Assembly (NCBI GenBank): GCA_947624565.1
Contig: CANQKX010000006.1
Coordinates: forward strand, 1-60,941
Length of the DNA stretch: 60,941 nt
DNA from: an uncultured Bacilli bacterium
GTDB taxonomy: Bacteria; Bacillota_I; Bacilli_A; RF39; UBA660
Direction of reading: 5' to 3'
A program made the position numbers and the translations under genes. Below the pieces are notes generated by a model. That model ran no database searches, was not told the DNA's origin, and saw only the letters and a program-made list of their open reading frames with translations. Every line of letters starts with the position of its first letter. Within the stretch, counting starts at the first letter, position 1. This document shows, piece after piece, positions 1-9,222 of this stretch.

Positions 1-457
1 TTATGTCTTGGATCTTTTCTTTTATATTTTCTATTGATAAACCAAATAATGAAGGAAATGTTTTTGTCATCTTGATTGTTTCTTCTTTGCTGTATCCTAT
101 ATCCATTATGTCTTGAATCTTTTGTTTTATATTTTCTATTGAATAACCAAATAACGCAGGTGATGATTTTGTCATCTTGATTGTTTCTTCTTTGCTGTAT
201 CCTATATCTATTATATCTTGAATCTTTTGTTTTATATTTTCTATTGAATAACCAAATAATTGTGGTAATGATTTTGTCATCTTGATTATTTCCTCTTTGC
301 TGTATTCTAATTTAATAAAATATTCATAGTTCCTTTTAATATTATCATAAAGTTTTTCTTCTGTTAATTCACATATTGGATATGAATTTATTATATAATC
401 TATTTCTTCTGATGTATATCCAATATCTAGCATATAATTATATATTTTTTCTTTCAT
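1..457 (-). CDS. Tandem 35-aa repeat protein resembling mTERF repeats (runs off the left edge)
   Basis: Open minus frame from ATG at 457: MKEKIYNYMLDIGYTSEEIDYIINSYPICELTEEKLYDNIKRNYEYFIKLEYSKEEIIKMTKSLPQLFGYSIENIKQKIQDIIDIGYSKEETIKMTKSSPALFGYSIENIKQKIQDIMDIGYSKEETIKMTKTFPSLFGLSIENIKEKIQDI...; 105-bp DNA period; AGGAG upstream; ATGA overlap with the ybeY stop. Missing from the ORF track because it is truncated. Confidence 0.85.
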   Translation of the reverse strand, partial: MKEKIYNYMLDIGYTSEEIDYIINSYPICELTEEKLYDNIKRNYEYFIKLEYSKEEIIKMTKSLPQLFGYSIENIKQKIQDIIDIGYSKEETIKMTKSSPALFGYSIENIKQKIQDIMDIGYSKEETIKMTKTFPSLFGLSIENIKEKIQDI

Positions 458-909
458 TTTCTTCTCCTACTTACTCCATATTTTTCTAATATTTTATCTT
501 GAAGATCAAACATTATTTTTTCTTCTTCTTTTTTCATATAATCATAACCTAATAAATGTAAAAAACCATGAGTAGTTAAAAAACATAATTCCCTTTTTAA
601 ACTATGATTATATTCTTTTGTTTGAGATTTTGCTTTATCAATAGATATATAAATATCACCTAGTACTCTTATATTATCATTAATTATAGTCTTATCATCT
701 TCAAGTGCAAAACTAATTACATCAGTTTCCCTATCGATATTTCTATATTCTTTATTTAATTTATGTATTGTTTCATTATCTACAATAATAACATTATATG
801 TAATATTATCTAAATTAAAATAATCCGCTAAAAAGTAAACTAAATTATTAAGTTCATCTATTTCCTTTAATTTTTCATTTGTTTCATTAAATACTTCTAT
901 TTGATTCAT
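454..909 (-). CDS. ybeY: Endoribonuclease YbeY (rRNA maturation factor)
   Basis: Conserved HGFLHLLGYDY metal-binding motif and DVISFALE; start set at MNQIEVF. Confidence 0.95.
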   Translation of the reverse strand: MNQIEVFNETNEKLKEIDELNNLVYFLADYFNLDNITYNVIIVDNETIHKLNKEYRNIDRETDVISFALEDDKTIINDNIRVLGDIYISIDKAKSQTKEYNHSLKRELCFLTTHGFLHLLGYDYMKKEEEKIMFDLQDKILEKYGVSRRRK

Positions 910-1523
910 CTTAAAATACCCCATAAACTTGAATTTGTATATATTATTGCAAGTATTATACATATTATAATTGTTAATACATTTTTAAAGCCATCACTTG
1001 TAAAAAATGATGGAAGATGACTTTCTAATGTATCTATAACTATAAATATTAAATATCCTAAAAATCCACCTACTATATTTAATATAATATCATCTATATC
1101 AAAAGTTCTACCTATTTTTGCTTGAGTAATTTCTATTACAAAAGATGTTACTAAAGTTATTATCATTATTGGAGATAATTTTCTTGTTTTTAACACATAT
1201 GAAACAAATAATCCATACGGAATAAATAATATTATATTTCCAATTATATTTTTTATAAATAATTTAGAACCAACTTCATATCTAAGTATTTCTTTAAATG
1301 GGATAAAATTATTAGTTCCATAATTTACATCTTGAAATGTTACAACATAAAATAAAAGCATTGCATATATTAAAAATACTAACATAAATAATTCTTTGTA
1401 TAAAACAAATTTATGTTTATGTACAGATAAATATACTAATCTTATTGTTACTATTACAACTGTAAATATAAATATCATTGGGAAATTTTCTGTAAATGCA
1501 TTTTGTAAAGTTTTTTCTATCAT
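906..1523 (-). CDS. VanZ-like membrane protein
   Basis: Multiple TM helices; NFIPFKEI...NIILFIPYGLFVSYV...FVIEITQ...FDIDDIILNIVGGFLGY pattern. Confidence 0.8.
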   Translation of the reverse strand: MIEKTLQNAFTENFPMIFIFTVVIVTIRLVYLSVHKHKFVLYKELFMLVFLIYAMLLFYVVTFQDVNYGTNNFIPFKEILRYEVGSKLFIKNIIGNIILFIPYGLFVSYVLKTRKLSPIMIITLVTSFVIEITQAKIGRTFDIDDIILNIVGGFLGYLIFIVIDTLESHLPSFFTSDGFKNVLTIIICIILAIIYTNSSLWGILR

Positions 1524-1538
1524 ATTACTACTCCTTTA

Positions 1539-2708
1539 TTAATTTTCTTCTTCTTTTTTTATTTTATTGTTTTCTAGAGGTATTAATTTTTCTTCTTTTC
1601 CTATTTGTTCATAACATGATATAAACATATCTAATACTATTTTACTATCTTTTACATTAAAATTCAAAGTTTTTTCTTCTAATATGTATTCATCTTTATC
1701 AAGTGATTGTAAAACTTTTTCTTTTGCTTTTTCAATTGCTTTCATTTTTGCTTGTGAATTTGTGTATTTATCATTAATAATTTTAACTTCTCTTTGAGTT
1801 TCTATACCTATTTCAAAAGGCACTAATTTATTTTTAAATCTATATAAAGGATTTCTTTCAAAACTTTTATACTTATTAAAACTAATATATTTATCAGCAA
1901 GTTTTATATAAAATGATTTCTTTTTATTATTCGTATATTGTTTTTCTGTATAATTAAGTGGAAATTCTATATTAACATTATACCATACTTCAGCATATAC
2001 TTTACCTTTAGCATGTACATACTGTTTTACTGTATCATCTTTAATAATCATACCACTTATTATTACATCACCTTTATTTACATAAGTATTTAAATCTACC
2101 ATTTTAACTCCATTTTCTGCATATATTGTTTTAACTACTCCTGATTTACTAGCAATTACATTGGTATATTCTTCTTTTTCTTTTTTATTACTTAATTTCC
2201 TTTCTACTATCTTTACTTCATATTTAGTACCTATATCAGTTATTTCAATCCATTCTATATAATCTTTATATTTTTCTTTTATATCTTCTTTTATATTTTC
2301 AACTTGTTTATAACTTTTCTTTAAAGAAAATTTTTTTATATCATAATTTTCTAGTTCTTTTTTTATTTTATTATTCAACTCATTATTAGAACTAATTATT
2401 TCTACACTAAAAATTGTATTTGATAAAAATATTAAAAACAATAATCCTAAAATAGACATAAAAATAAGTATTTTATTTTTATTTATTAATTCTTTAAATT
2501 TTCTTAAACCTGTAGATTCAATTATATCTACTTTATAGATAGATTTAATTTTTAATAATTTATTATAATCTTTTTCATTTATCTTTATTAATGTTTCTTT
2601 ATGGGATATTTTACTAATCTTAAGTATATTAACATTATTATCTTTACATCTATGTAAAAATTTAGAAATGTTTTTACCTGTTATTTTTATTATTAAATAG
2701 CTATTCAT
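1539..2708 (-). CDS. yqfD: Sporulation protein YqfD
   Basis: N-terminal basic domain, TM, long extracytoplasmic domain; next to yqfC in the rpsU-yqeY-yqfC-yqfD-ybeY order. Confidence 0.85.
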   Translation of the reverse strand: MNSYLIIKITGKNISKFLHRCKDNNVNILKISKISHKETLIKINEKDYNKLLKIKSIYKVDIIESTGLRKFKELINKNKILIFMSILGLLFLIFLSNTIFSVEIISSNNELNNKIKKELENYDIKKFSLKKSYKQVENIKEDIKEKYKDYIEWIEITDIGTKYEVKIVERKLSNKKEKEEYTNVIASKSGVVKTIYAENGVKMVDLNTYVNKGDVIISGMIIKDDTVKQYVHAKGKVYAEVWYNVNIEFPLNYTEKQYTNNKKKSFYIKLADKYISFNKYKSFERNPLYRFKNKLVPFEIGIETQREVKIINDKYTNSQAKMKAIEKAKEKVLQSLDKDEYILEEKTLNFNVKDSKIVLDMFISCYEQIGKEEKLIPLENNKIKKEEEN

Positions 2709-2946
2709 TTATACCCTCAAAAATTATATTATTATAATTACCCGTTATTAAAACTTCATTGTTTAATAATTTAACTATAGATAAATTTTTACCTTTTATA
2801 ATTATCTTTCTACTATTTTCAATAATAATTATTTCATTATCTGAAATATTACCTAGATTAGTATAATTTTCTATATCAATATTATTTTTTTTTAATATCA
2901 TCTTAAATTCATTTTGTCTAATATAATTACTTATGTATTTTCCCAT
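2701..2946 (-). CDS. yqfC: YqfC/YabP-family sporulation protein
   Basis: ENSRKIIIKGKNLSIVKLLNNEVLITGNYNNIIFE pattern; overlaps yqfD. Confidence 0.7.
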   Translation of the reverse strand: MGKYISNYIRQNEFKMILKKNNIDIENYTNLGNISDNEIIIIENSRKIIIKGKNLSIVKLLNNEVLITGNYNNIIFEGINE

Positions 2947-2968
2947 ATATATCCCTCTAATTAAGTAT

Positions 2969-3000
2969 ATGAAAAAAAAAAGACTTTAAGAAGTCTTTAC
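2969..3000 (-). terminator. Intrinsic terminator
   Basis: AAAGACTT-CTT-AAGTCTTT followed by a T run on the minus strand. Confidence 0.8.
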
Positions 3001-3160
3001 ATATTATTTAAGTTATAAATTAATATATCTTCATTTAATTGTATTTTAAAACTAATAGTCATTTTTAAATTTCTGTCATGTTAATAATATGCTTTTAATA
3101 AATTATATTTGGATTTTCATATATTATCTATCTTCTTGATAAATTTCATTTAAACTATTT

Positions 3161-3850
3161 TTAATATTGAAGAGTTCCTTTTGTTACATTTGAAGATGTT
3201 GATTTTGTTTCAATCATCATATCAACTAAATTTGATGTTTCATTAGTATAATTTACGATAATTTTTGAATTTATATTAGTTGCAGTATCTAAAAATATAT
3301 TATCATATGTTATTATATTTGGATTTGTTATTGAAATTGTAGTTGATAAATTATGAGTATTACTAAACATATTACTAGCATTATTTACATTTGATATATC
3401 CAAATTACTTAAATCTATAGTAGTAACATTTTCTAGATTGCTAAATAAATTAGATGAATTAGGATTAGCAATAACGCCCCCATCTTGTCCTACATATAAT
3501 TCATAAAGAGAATCACTATCACTATCTTTATACCACGCTAATATGCTTTCATTTTTAGATTCTGAAACATCAAAACTATCTATAGCATCCATTGGAACTA
3601 TTTTATTAGATTCAAATGTTATTGATTCTATTTCATTTTTATTTATTGGAGCATCTGAAAATAAATTTTCAATTAAATAATTATTTGTCTCAGCAGTTTG
3701 TATATTCGTTTTTAAATCATCTTTTAATTTATTATTCAAAGTTATAGAATTGTTCATAGTAACAAGAAACATGCCTAAAACTGCAAGAAATAATATAAGT
3801 AAACTAAATAAAATATATGAAATAGCAAAACCTCTATTATTTATTCTCAT
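3161..3850 (-). CDS. Prepilin-like N-terminus fused to BspA-type (DUF285) leucine-rich surface segment
   Basis: MRINNRGFAISYILFSLLILFLAVLGMFLV; YELYVGQDGGVIANPNSSNLFSNLENVTTIDLSNLDISNVNNASNMFS; LVDMMIETKSTSSNVTKG. Confidence 0.65.
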   Translation of the reverse strand: MRINNRGFAISYILFSLLILFLAVLGMFLVTMNNSITLNNKLKDDLKTNIQTAETNNYLIENLFSDAPINKNEIESITFESNKIVPMDAIDSFDVSESKNESILAWYKDSDSDSLYELYVGQDGGVIANPNSSNLFSNLENVTTIDLSNLDISNVNNASNMFSNTHNLSTTISITNPNIITYDNIFLDTATNINSKIIVNYTNETSNLVDMMIETKSTSSNVTKGTLQY

Positions 3851-3895
3851 ATTCTCACCTATTGTAAGTATAACATAATTAATATTAAATTTCAA

Positions 3896-3924
3896 TTAAA
3901 AAGAATGTATCTAATACATTCTAC
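3896..3924 (-). terminator. Intrinsic terminator of yqeY
   Basis: AGAATGTAT-TAG-ATACATTCT hairpin directly after the yqeY stop, then T run. Confidence 0.75.
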
Positions 3925-4379
3925 ATTAATGATTGTAATTTTTCTTTTATTATTTGATTTACCTTTGACATATCTGCTCTTGCCTTTAATTTTGGAGAGA
4001 CTTCTTTCATTATTTTTCCCATATCACTTTGTGATGATGGTTTTATTAAATCAAATGCATCATCTATTATCTTATTAATTTCATCTATTGTTAATTGTTT
4101 TGGTAAATATTCATTTAATATATCTATTTCTTCATTATACGAATTCATTAAATCATCTCTAGATGCTTTTTTAAAATCTTCTATTGCATCTTTTCTTAAT
4201 TTTACTTGTTTAACTATTAAAGTAATTATTTCTTCATCAGTTAAATCTCTTTTTAATTTAATTTCTTCCATTTGAATTGCTGCTTTTACAGATTTTATTG
4301 TATCTGTCTTCTTTTTATTATGTTCTTTCATTGCACAAATCATATCTTTTTGTAATCTTTCTTTCATAATATCCTCCAA
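3921..4379 (-). CDS. yqeY: GatB/YqeY domain protein
   Basis: MKERLQKDMICAMKEHNKKKTDTIKSVKAAIQMEEI, typical YqeY N-terminus; adjacent to rpsU. Confidence 0.92.
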   Translation of the reverse strand: MEDIMKERLQKDMICAMKEHNKKKTDTIKSVKAAIQMEEIKLKRDLTDEEIITLIVKQVKLRKDAIEDFKKASRDDLMNSYNEEIDILNEYLPKQLTIDEINKIIDDAFDLIKPSSQSDMGKIMKEVSPKLKARADMSKVNQIIKEKLQSLM

Positions 4380-4402
4380 AAAAAAGCAGTTATACTGCTT
4401 AA
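4378..4402 (-). terminator. Intrinsic terminator after rpsU
   Basis: AAGCAGT-ATA-ACTGCTT then T run. Confidence 0.75.
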
Positions 4403-4597
4403 TTAATCTCTATCTCTACTTTGTTTTTTTCTACTATTTTTTATACCAGCTTTTTTTGCTTCTCTTCTAACAATACCTGGTTTAGAATAATGTTCTCTTT
4501 TTTTGCATTCAGAAGGGATTCCGCTTTTAGCTACTTGTTGTTTAAATCTCTTTAAAGCATTATCAATGTTTCCATTTTTTACCACTACTTTAGTCAC
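4403..4597 (-). CDS. rpsU: 30S ribosomal protein S21
   Basis: MTKVVVKNGNIDNALKRFKQQVAKSGIPSECKKREHYSKPG. Confidence 0.97.
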   Translation of the reverse strand: MTKVVVKNGNIDNALKRFKQQVAKSGIPSECKKREHYSKPGIVRREAKKAGIKNSRKKQSRDRD

Positions 4598-4699
4598 TTA
4601 TGTCCCTCCCTTCGTGTTTACTAAACAAATTATATCACTCAAAAGACTTAATTTCAACATTTTTTTTATTTTTTTATAAATAAATTCTTAAAAATAAAA

Positions 4700-4720
4700 T
4701 TGAGGAAATTATTCCTCAAT
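4700..4720 (-). terminator. Intrinsic terminator closing the bacteriocin operon
   Basis: ATTGAGGAA-TAA-TTTCCTCAAT hairpin followed by TTTATTTTT on the minus strand. Confidence 0.8.
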
Positions 4721-4727
4721 CATTTTA

Positions 4728-4892
4728 TTAAAAACCACAGAGATTTTTAGAAACAAATCTTCTAATAGAAGAACCTACATATCTACCTAAGTCACTAAAT
4801 GACGTAATTCCTTTCCAAATAGCATTTAATAATGCACCTGATACTCCTCCTGCTTTTATTTGCTTCATCTCGTTTATATTTAACTGTTTCAT
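4728..4892 (-). CDS. Double-glycine-leader bacteriocin precursor 1 (54 aa)
   Basis: MKQLNINEMKQIKAGG|VSGALLNAIWKGITSFSDLGRYVGSSIRRFVSKNLCGF; GGAGGAATAAAG RBS; not in the ORF track. Confidence 0.85.
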   Translation of the reverse strand: MKQLNINEMKQIKAGGVSGALLNAIWKGITSFSDLGRYVGSSIRRFVSKNLCGF

Positions 4893-4903
4893 CTTTATTC
4901 CTC

Positions 4904-5044
4904 CTATCTACATTTGTATGGTCTTGTGTATCCATCTAAAAGACCTGCCAAAAAAGATATACCTGCAGCTATTATTGCCCAACCTACTGCAGTAATACCT
5001 CCTGCTTTTATTTGTTTCATTTCATTTACATTTAATTTCTTCAT
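4904..5044 (-). CDS. Double-glycine-leader bacteriocin precursor 2 (46 aa)
   Basis: MKKLNVNEMKQIKAGG|ITAVGWAIIAAGISFLAGLLDGYTRPYKCR; starts inside the 3' end of the C39 transporter gene; not in the ORF track. Confidence 0.87.
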   Translation of the reverse strand: MKKLNVNEMKQIKAGGITAVGWAIIAAGISFLAGLLDGYTRPYKCR

Positions 5045-7067
5045 TTTTTCCTCCATCAATTTTTATAATTTTATTAAACAAATCTGAATTATTATCTCTA
5101 TGTGAAATTAAAATTAAAGTTAAATCGTATTCAGCGTTTATTTTTTTTATTATTTCTCTTTCACTTTCAACATCTAATTCATTCATTGTTTCATCAAGTA
5201 CTAATATCTTTTTATTTCTAAGAAGCGAACGTGCTAATAATATTCTTTGTCTTTCCCCACCTGATAAATTGTGACCATTTTCCTCTAAAAGAAAGTCTAA
5301 TGTAATATTTCTTTCTTTTAAAATCTTATCAATATTTGTTATTTTTATAACTTTATCTAACTCTTCTTTTCTTGCTTCTTTAAATAATTTAATGTTATTT
5401 AAAAGACTATCCGTAAATATAAATTCATTTTGAGATACATAACATATATTATTATTTATATCTTTCATACTTAACTTATTTATATCTATACCATCTATTT
5501 TTACCATATTATCATCACAGGATAATTGTTTAGTTAGTATTTTAAATATTGTAGATTTACCCGTTCCACTCTTGCCTTTTATAAATATATAATCTCCTTT
5601 ATCAATTTTAAAATTTATGTTAAGGAGTGTTTTTTTATTTGAATACGAATAATGTAATTTTTTAAATTCTATAGAGTCTTTAAACTCTATATTTTTACAA
5701 TCTATATCACTTATTAATTGATGTGATAATGACTTTAATCTTTTATAAGAATTTTTTGATTCAATAATAAGATTATCTAATGTAATAACATTTTTTAATG
5801 AAATAAAAATATATATAATAAGTGTGTTTAATGAGAATAAGTAAGAGATTGATAACATTTTATTATGAGATAGAATAATTCCTACAAAAAGAATAATTAT
5901 ACATGTAAATACACTAATAAAATCTTGTATTGACTCAAAATTTAGTAATGTTTTATTTAAACTGAAATTGCTTTTTAGGAAATTATTATATTTATTTTCA
6001 AAAATGGATTTTATATTTTCTTCAATATTTAAATTTTTTATCGTGTCTATACCTAGTATACTTTCGACTAAATATGTATTAACGCAAGAATTATTTTCTT
6101 TATTTATCATTGAACTATTTCTAATATTATTTCTAATAGATAAATAAATTAAAATATAAATAATAACCATTATTAGTAATATTAAAAATATTAATTTATT
6201 AATAACAAATAATATTATACATATAATCAAAATATAGATTAGATCAATTATAAAAGAAAAACTAACAACATTGATAAATTCTTTAATACTAGATAAATCA
6301 TTTATTCTAGATACAATATCACCAACTGGTCTATTATGGTGATACTTTAGTGGAAGAGATAAAATATTATTATAAGTTTTATTTGTTAGAGAAATATCTA
6401 ATTTTTTATTATATTTTAAAATTATAATATTTCTAATATAATCTATAATTACTTTTGATATACATATTAAAGTAAATATAATAAATATACTAGTAATTTT
6501 AGAATAATTATCATATAAATAACTTAAATAAAATGAATGAAAAACTGATAATATTGATGCCAATATGGATAATGTGACAAAAACATATATATATTTACTA
6601 TTATTTTTTAAGTAATTAAATATTTTTTTAAAATTACTATCTTTTTTTTCATTTATAATATCATCAGTTTTATCAAATGTTATAACTATATTGGACCATT
6701 CTTTTTCAAATGAATCAAAATCATATTTAATATATCCTCTAATAGGATCATATACATATAAAATGTCATCTTTTATTTTATCAATAATAATATAATGTTC
6801 ATATTTACCCTCTACCTTTATATGCGCAATTAAAGGTAGTTTTAAATTACACAAATCATTTATTTCACATTTATATGCATTAGATACTAGTCCAACTTTT
6901 TTAGATACTTCTACTATACTATATACACTAGTTCCACTATCATCAGTATTTAACATTTCTCTTAATGAATCCATACTAATATTACCTTTATAATACCTAA
7001 TAATATTATAAAGGCATGAAACAGCACAATCTTTAATACCTTGTTGCCCTATATATTTTACTTTCAT
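5022..7067 (-). CDS. Peptidase-C39-containing bacteriocin ABC exporter
   Basis: N-terminal C39 domain (GQQGIKDCAVSCL, HYIIIDKI, YDPIRG), TM domain, ABC domain (GKSGTGKST, LSGGERQ, LVLDE). Confidence 0.95.
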   Translation of the reverse strand: MKVKYIGQQGIKDCAVSCLYNIIRYYKGNISMDSLREMLNTDDSGTSVYSIVEVSKKVGLVSNAYKCEINDLCNLKLPLIAHIKVEGKYEHYIIIDKIKDDILYVYDPIRGYIKYDFDSFEKEWSNIVITFDKTDDIINEKKDSNFKKIFNYLKNNSKYIYVFVTLSILASILSVFHSFYLSYLYDNYSKITSIFIIFTLICISKVIIDYIRNIIILKYNKKLDISLTNKTYNNILSLPLKYHHNRPVGDIVSRINDLSSIKEFINVVSFSFIIDLIYILIICIILFVINKLIFLILLIMVIIYILIYLSIRNNIRNSSMINKENNSCVNTYLVESILGIDTIKNLNIEENIKSIFENKYNNFLKSNFSLNKTLLNFESIQDFISVFTCIIILFVGIILSHNKMLSISYLFSLNTLIIYIFISLKNVITLDNLIIESKNSYKRLKSLSHQLISDIDCKNIEFKDSIEFKKLHYSYSNKKTLLNINFKIDKGDYIFIKGKSGTGKSTIFKILTKQLSCDDNMVKIDGIDINKLSMKDINNNICYVSQNEFIFTDSLLNNIKLFKEARKEELDKVIKITNIDKILKERNITLDFLLEENGHNLSGGERQRILLARSLLRNKKILVLDETMNELDVESEREIIKKINAEYDLTLILISHRDNNSDLFNKIIKIDGGKNEEIKCK

Positions 7068-7124
7068 TTTATCCCTCCATAAAATATATAAACCACAACT
7101 TTTGAAATTCCCCTAAAAATTAAA

Positions 7125-7150
7125 AAAAACTAAAAATTAATTTAGTTTTG
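7125..7150 (-). terminator. Intrinsic terminator of the 187-aa gene
   Basis: AAAACTAAA-TTAA-TTTTTAGTTTT then T run, overlapping the stop region. Confidence 0.6.
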
Positions 7151-7700
7151 CACTTTTTAATACATCTATCATCTCACCTATATTTTTTTCATATTCACTT
7201 TCTAATATTAATTCACAAACATAAACAACATAATTTGGATCTGCTTTAAAATCAATAACAGAAAAAATATAAACACAATTTTCTGATTTATCACTTTTAC
7301 CTAAATATTCTATTCTTGTAATTGTTTTATCATCCATCTCAATTTTAGATTCTTTTTTATGTATTTTTGAATTTTTTCTTTGCTGTAAAAAATAACTAAT
7401 TTGTTTATCTAAAATTTCTTTACTACTATTTTCTTCGTATTCACTCAAATTGTATGTAAAAGCCCCAAATATTTGTTTATCATTTTTGTTTGTATATAAA
7501 TCATATTCACCAGATTCTTTTTTTATAAAATCCTCACTAAACGTAAACACTACTCTATTATCCTTTGTTAGATAATTAACTTTTTTCACTTCTTTTGGCT
7601 TACTATTAATAAGATTTGCAACTATTACAAATATTACAATTAAAATTACAGGAACAATCAAAAATAACCATTTTAAATTAAATTTCTTTTTCATTTTCAT
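7137..7700 (-). CDS. Hypothetical membrane-anchored protein
   Basis: Single N-terminal TM, hydrophilic C-terminal domain. Confidence 0.7.
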   Translation of the reverse strand: MKMKKKFNLKWLFLIVPVILIVIFVIVANLINSKPKEVKKVNYLTKDNRVVFTFSEDFIKKESGEYDLYTNKNDKQIFGAFTYNLSEYEENSSKEILDKQISYFLQQRKNSKIHKKESKIEMDDKTITRIEYLGKSDKSENCVYIFSVIDFKADPNYVVYVCELILESEYEKNIGEMIDVLKSAKLN

Positions 7701-7707
7701 CCTCTTT

Positions 7708-8310
7708 CTATTCTATTATATCATTGTTTTCAAATTTTACATCTAAAAATTTTCTACTAGCTAAATAATCACACATATGAACAAACCTTTGATACTTATC
7801 TTTAGGTAATGGTAAAACTACATCACTATAAGAATTTGTATTCCACTGTCCCATATGAGAAGAAATTACTTTTGTAATAAAATTAATTTCTTCATCATTT
7901 AAAGATAATTTTTCTTTATTTTCTTTTATATGATTACATACAATTATAGGATGCTCAAACAAAGTATGTTTACTTTCTTCTTTTCCATGCTTTAATCCAT
8001 CGTGCATTATTATAGACATTATTATTAAATCTTTTTCATCATCTGTAAATTTATGACCAATACTATCATTTTCAAGCAATTCATTCGCTATTTTAACTGC
8101 TACTTTTGTATGTTTAACTAATCCTCCATCACCTAAAGCAAATGAAGGATGATATTTACCAGTTGAAGATGCTGCTACTTTAAAGAAATAATCTGGTAAT
8201 AAACTTACCAATTCTTTAGCACATTTTTTATACCTATCACTTTTAATATACTCATATTCTTTATTAAATACTTCTACATTTTTTGTTTTTATACTTTCCA
8301 TATTTACCAC
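7708..8310 (-). CDS. HD-domain protein (putative phosphohydrolase)
   Basis: GDGGLVKHTKVAVKIANEL...IIMHDGLKHG...HPIIVCNHI...SSHMGQWN. Confidence 0.8.
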   Translation of the reverse strand: MVNMESIKTKNVEVFNKEYEYIKSDRYKKCAKELVSLLPDYFFKVAASSTGKYHPSFALGDGGLVKHTKVAVKIANELLENDSIGHKFTDDEKDLIIMSIIMHDGLKHGKEESKHTLFEHPIIVCNHIKENKEKLSLNDEEINFITKVISSHMGQWNTNSYSDVVLPLPKDKYQRFVHMCDYLASRKFLDVKFENNDIIE

Positions 8311-8465
8311 CTAATTTATCATATTTGAATATATATCTAAAGATAATTTTTCTACATTGTGTCTTACTACATTATCATTAATTGAAACATAATTATTTGT
8401 TATAAGTGTACAATTTATATATTTAATTACTTTTACAAACATAAATAAACTTTCATTGTTATTTA

Positions 8466-8939
8466 TTATAATTTATTTATATCTTTCTTTAATTGTTTTA
8501 TTTTACCATCATAATGATATTTATAACCTTTTTTTATTGATTTATCAAGAAATTCACCTACTAATTTTTCCATCTTTTCTTTATAACTTTCATTATAACT
8601 ATTTATGATGGAAATACCTTCATTTTCATTTATAAATAGTATTCTTTTTGAACTATTAAAATTGCAGTCATGAGAACTTAATAAACCATATAATACAGCA
8701 TTTTGTAAAGCTTCTTCGATATCCAAAAAATTACCTTCTATTTGTTGTTTGACTGCAAAATCTTGAAATAAATCTTTATATTCTGGATTTTGATATAATT
8801 CATATAAATCATATCTTAAATTATCTTTATCAATAAACATACTTCCGTTAACTCTTAAATAAGCTAAAAAAAGTCTCATAAAATCATAATCATTAAATTG
8901 AATACGACTAACTTTTAATCTTCTAACCTTATAGGTCAT
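8466..8939 (-). CDS. Hypothetical protein
   Basis: Intact ORF with its own GCTATAAT promoter and GAGGTGA RBS upstream. Confidence 0.6.
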   Translation of the reverse strand: MTYKVRRLKVSRIQFNDYDFMRLFLAYLRVNGSMFIDKDNLRYDLYELYQNPEYKDLFQDFAVKQQIEGNFLDIEEALQNAVLYGLLSSHDCNFNSSKRILFINENEGISIINSYNESYKEKMEKLVGEFLDKSIKKGYKYHYDGKIKQLKKDINKL

Positions 8940-9001
8940 AAAGTAAACTCACCTCGTCATTAATAATTATAGCATTACCTTTCGTAATTCTAAATTAAAA
9001 G

Positions 9002-9032
9002 TGCACCTAACTCAAACAGTTTGAATTAGGTG
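9002..9032 (-). terminator. Strong hairpin between cassette-like units
   Basis: gcacctaactcaaac-a-gtttgaattaggtgc, 15-bp arms with one wobble pair; occupies the same slot as hairpins in the cassette repeats. Confidence 0.55.
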
Positions 9033-9090
9033 CTACACAAATTATTTGGTAACACTCAACACTGCAATATTGAATGTTCCTTTTTTATTT

Positions 9091-9222
9091 ATGCAAGTTT
9101 CCTTGACATATTCATCATAACATAAAAATGCACTTTTATCAAGTACGTTTACTATTTTTACTCGAATTTCTCGAGTTTACTATAAATATGGTGAACTCAA
9201 TAAAGGAGTACGGCAACTTTAT
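9091..9222 (-). repeat. Cassette-junction repeat, copy F (divergent)
   Basis: tatgcaagtttccttgaca...actcgaatttctcgagt...tatggtgaactcaataaaggagtacggcaactt; same element order as copies A-E. Confidence 0.5.

Noticed and set aside
1-457. 105-bp period as non-coding satellite or assembly stutter
   Set aside because: Period is a multiple of three, stays open in one frame with RBS and start codon, and repeat units differ at specific codons.
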